Shown here one piece after another: positions 61,246 through 64,000 of a stretch of 64,000 nt of DNA. The notes under the pieces were generated by a model. The model was given only the letters and a program-made list of their open reading frames with translations. It did not search any database and had not been told where the DNA came from. The translations under genes were made by a program, and so were the position numbers. Every line of letters starts with the position of its first letter. Positions within the stretch are counted from its first letter, which is position 1. This stretch comes from Trochalopteron elliotii (taxonomy: Eukaryota > Chordata > Aves > Passeriformes > Leiothrichidae). The stretch lies in NCBI GenBank assembly GCA_024734555.1, contig JANPWX010000108.1, positions 2,001,009 to 2,065,008 on the forward strand. The letters run 5' to 3'.

Positions 61246-64000
61246 GTCCAGGACACTGAAATTTTAGCTGCTGCTTTTAATAACCATTCCAGCTTTAATG
61301 CAGATTCCTTTCTTAAAATTAAACATTACTATGAAAGATTCTGAAGGGACATTTAAATCTTTCAAGAATATCAAAATTTATGTTACTTTCTTTTACAAGC
61401 AGGCTTTTCTCAAAGTGGCTGAATGTGCAGCTCAGGCCTAAATTAAGAGATGTCTCTTTTCTTGTGAACATTTTAATTAGGAATGCCAATAGGCAGGTAT
61501 GTATGTTATCTAATTGCTTATTTTCTACATTGTCCTTTACCAGGGTATTATTCAGTTTACATGGAGGTAACTGGATTCTCTCTTTATAGCTGTAGTTTTA
61601 CTTTGAGATTTTGGTTTTTATATTAACGCTTCACTAGCAATTTTCTTGGTGAAGTAGTTTATAGTGTAGTACTTTTAATACTCTGTCTAGTCAAACCTTC
61701 AGGTATGGGAATAGTCTGGTGTTTCAACTCTCAGTTAAAGTATTTACCTTATCTCACCTCTTTAATGGACAATGTCATGGCTCCATTTCTCTCATTTTCT
61801 CTCATTTCAGTACCATTTGTGTCCTGCTGATTCAGTATTTTGCTGACTCTGATGCTGTTTCTGAAATATGTTCTATGTGATATCTCTCATAATCCTAAAT
61901 GTTTCTACTTCATTAATTTGTATCCAGCTTTACATAGAGGTAGGCAAATAGTTCATTTCCATCTCTGTGTTTCCCTTGTAATTCTCTGCTGAGATGGAAC
62001 TCTAAGTTATATTTTCTGTCCCTTGAGGAGACAGAGTGGCTCTGGTGGGCACCTGGCACCCAGCCAGAGTCAACCCACCAAAAAAATTAAATCCATACTT
62101 GATATAATGAAAAAAGTACATATGAAGGACAAACACGTTAAAAAACCCAACATATTTTATTCTATTTTGAGGGGAAATTTCCTTCTGTTTCCCCTTTCGC
62201 CTTTCTACTACATTACACAAAGACAGGAAAGAATTCTCTCTTCTCAAAAATAAATTTAGAAGATTCATAAAAAACTCAAAAATAAAAATAATATTTTTAA
62301 CCATTTTTTGGAAAAGAATAAAGGTATATTTAATTTACATTTATTCAGACTATTTGCTGCCATTATTTTTTTCTTTTATCTGTTGTCTTCCTACCTGCTT
62401 ATCAATATAAAAGCACCTCTATTTCAGGTCTACAGGTGAAATCAATGTGTAGGTGAGAGCTCTGACTCTTCCCCAGAACTTCATCTTTCAAATTATGCTA
62501 TGGTGTGCAGCCTTGGGATACATGAAAATTATAAGGTAATTTTGTTCTTATGAACCTGATTAAAGGTATCACCAGGTGCTAACACAAGTCTTACAATTAC
62601 AGTCTGTTAAATAATTTACAACTGACAAAGATGTTACCTAATTTCATATTACTATAGAAGGTAGAGGCTTAAGAAACAGGTGTTATCACTTGAAAACAAA
62701 AATGATCCAATGAGAAATGGGATGTTTTAAAAATATTATATGTAGCAGCATTAAAATAAGGATATTTGAACACACTACCTGAAAAATATTAGTAGAAATT
62801 CTGGTAGTAAGCAAAAAGTTAATGTATTTTTCAATAACATAATATTACGTCTGGAGATCAAGGATCAATTTCTTTTTCTCTCTCACATGACAAGTAATTA
62901 ATCTCATCTTCTAAGAGAAGAATCCAGTCAGCCTGCTAGAGGATGTTTTGTGATCATGTTCTTTCAGTCTCAAATGTAAGTATTATATCACTATGCATTA
63001 AAAAACATAAATAATGACATGATCTGCTACTTTGGATGTACAGTTGCTCTCTTACTCTGAAACCAGCAAAGAGCATAACTAAACTTAGCCCTTGTCCATC
63101 CCAAAGGAGAGCTTTAACCACAGGAACATCATAGATTTGGTATCAGCTCTTTAGCATCTCTCACAAACAGAGCTTTTCTTAATGTAATTTTTTAAAGGAC
63201 TTATTAGGTCAATGAGACAATTTCTCTACATTTTGATGTTTATCACAGTCACTTTCAGGATGATTACAATACCCTGCTTTGATTTCAAATATTTTGCACA
63301 GAAAGAATTCTAAGCAAAATTTCTACCCCAAAAAACGCCACCTCTTGCTTTTTTGTGCTAATGGATAGTTTTTCATTCGTCCTGGTGCAGAATAAGTGGT
63401 CCAGGTAGAAAGATTTTCAGATATGGGATCATGTTCTCTGTATCACTGGCAAGTTTTCATGGCTGGGCTGCTAAATAGAGAGTCACTGCAGTCAGTTGTG
63501 TAAGTCTTAACTTTATTCCTTCAGCCTTACTTCTAAGGGCTTAAAACAAAAATGGTTCTACAAAGTGATGCAGCGAATTGAAATATTCTTCTTTCATTTC
63601 AGATAAATTCTCTTGATAAAAATGGCCCAAAGCAGAATAAGTTTGGATTTCCTCAATGGTGAATGTTCAATGATAAAATATTCATCCAGTTTCAATGAGG
63701 AAACACTAAGTGTGCATAATTGCTTTGCTCTGCTGACCTTTTCCATGGGCCCCGCAATACAAATCTATGTAAGCACTTTATCAGGAATTCCCTGGGCAGG
63801 GCTAGACTGGACTGAGTTGGGCTGTCTTATAATAACGTTTCAAGTCCTCACAGAGCAGAACCCCTGCAGCCCTGGGCTGCATTATTACTTCCTTGTCTGT
63901 TTGATGGTCCTGGTGGAAGAATGACCTGAATTTTCTTTGCTCTGCCTCTAGGCAACCCATCTCAGACTTGGCTTTCATATTTATCAAGTGGTACCAGCAG
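61246..64000. other. AT-rich unannotated stretch
   Basis: No gene or repeat family was recognised up to the window end. The last 300 bp are somewhat more GC-rich with overlapping short open frames on both strands, none with a known domain. Confidence 0.6.

Overview
The window looks like AT-rich nuclear DNA from a bird, most likely a songbird. This rests on interspersed CR1 LINE fragments in both orientations, some ending in the CR1-type ATTCTGTGA or ATTCTATGG terminus, and on an ERVL-like (class III) endogenous retrovirus whose gag, pol and LTR resemble songbird families. The species call is inference from repeat content. No prokaryotic gene, operon, CRISPR array, tRNA or rRNA was seen.

About 90% of the window is unannotatable intergenic or intronic sequence. 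The one coherent gene-bearing unit is a decayed provirus at about 10.17-14.01 kb on the + strand. It holds a gag-like region with one internal stop; an in-frame TAG leading into protease and reverse transcriptase; a large internal deletion just after the RT YIDD motif; an integrase with its HHCC and DD35E residues, frameshifted at a G7 run; a polypurine tract; and a 579-bp 3' LTR (13430-14008). No env and no 5' LTR are visible. Instead, the left end runs straight into a CR1 LINE fragment (about 9750-10175), so one open frame starts in CR1 and continues into gag. Right of the LTR come an unclassified LTR-like stretch and a CR1 3' tail.

Elsewhere: a solo LTR on the minus strand at 54821-55241 with a possible 4-bp target duplication; CR1 fragments at about 19.8, 24.4, 31.4-32.0, 33.8-34.1 and 50.0-50.3 kb; two old, diverged minus-strand CR1 pieces at about 60.1-60.7 and 61.0-61.25 kb; microsatellites; and several short tandem or inverted repeats. 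No host gene was recognised. Five short open segments bounded by good splice-like signals are listed as low-confidence exon candidates. Such segments also arise by chance at this scale.
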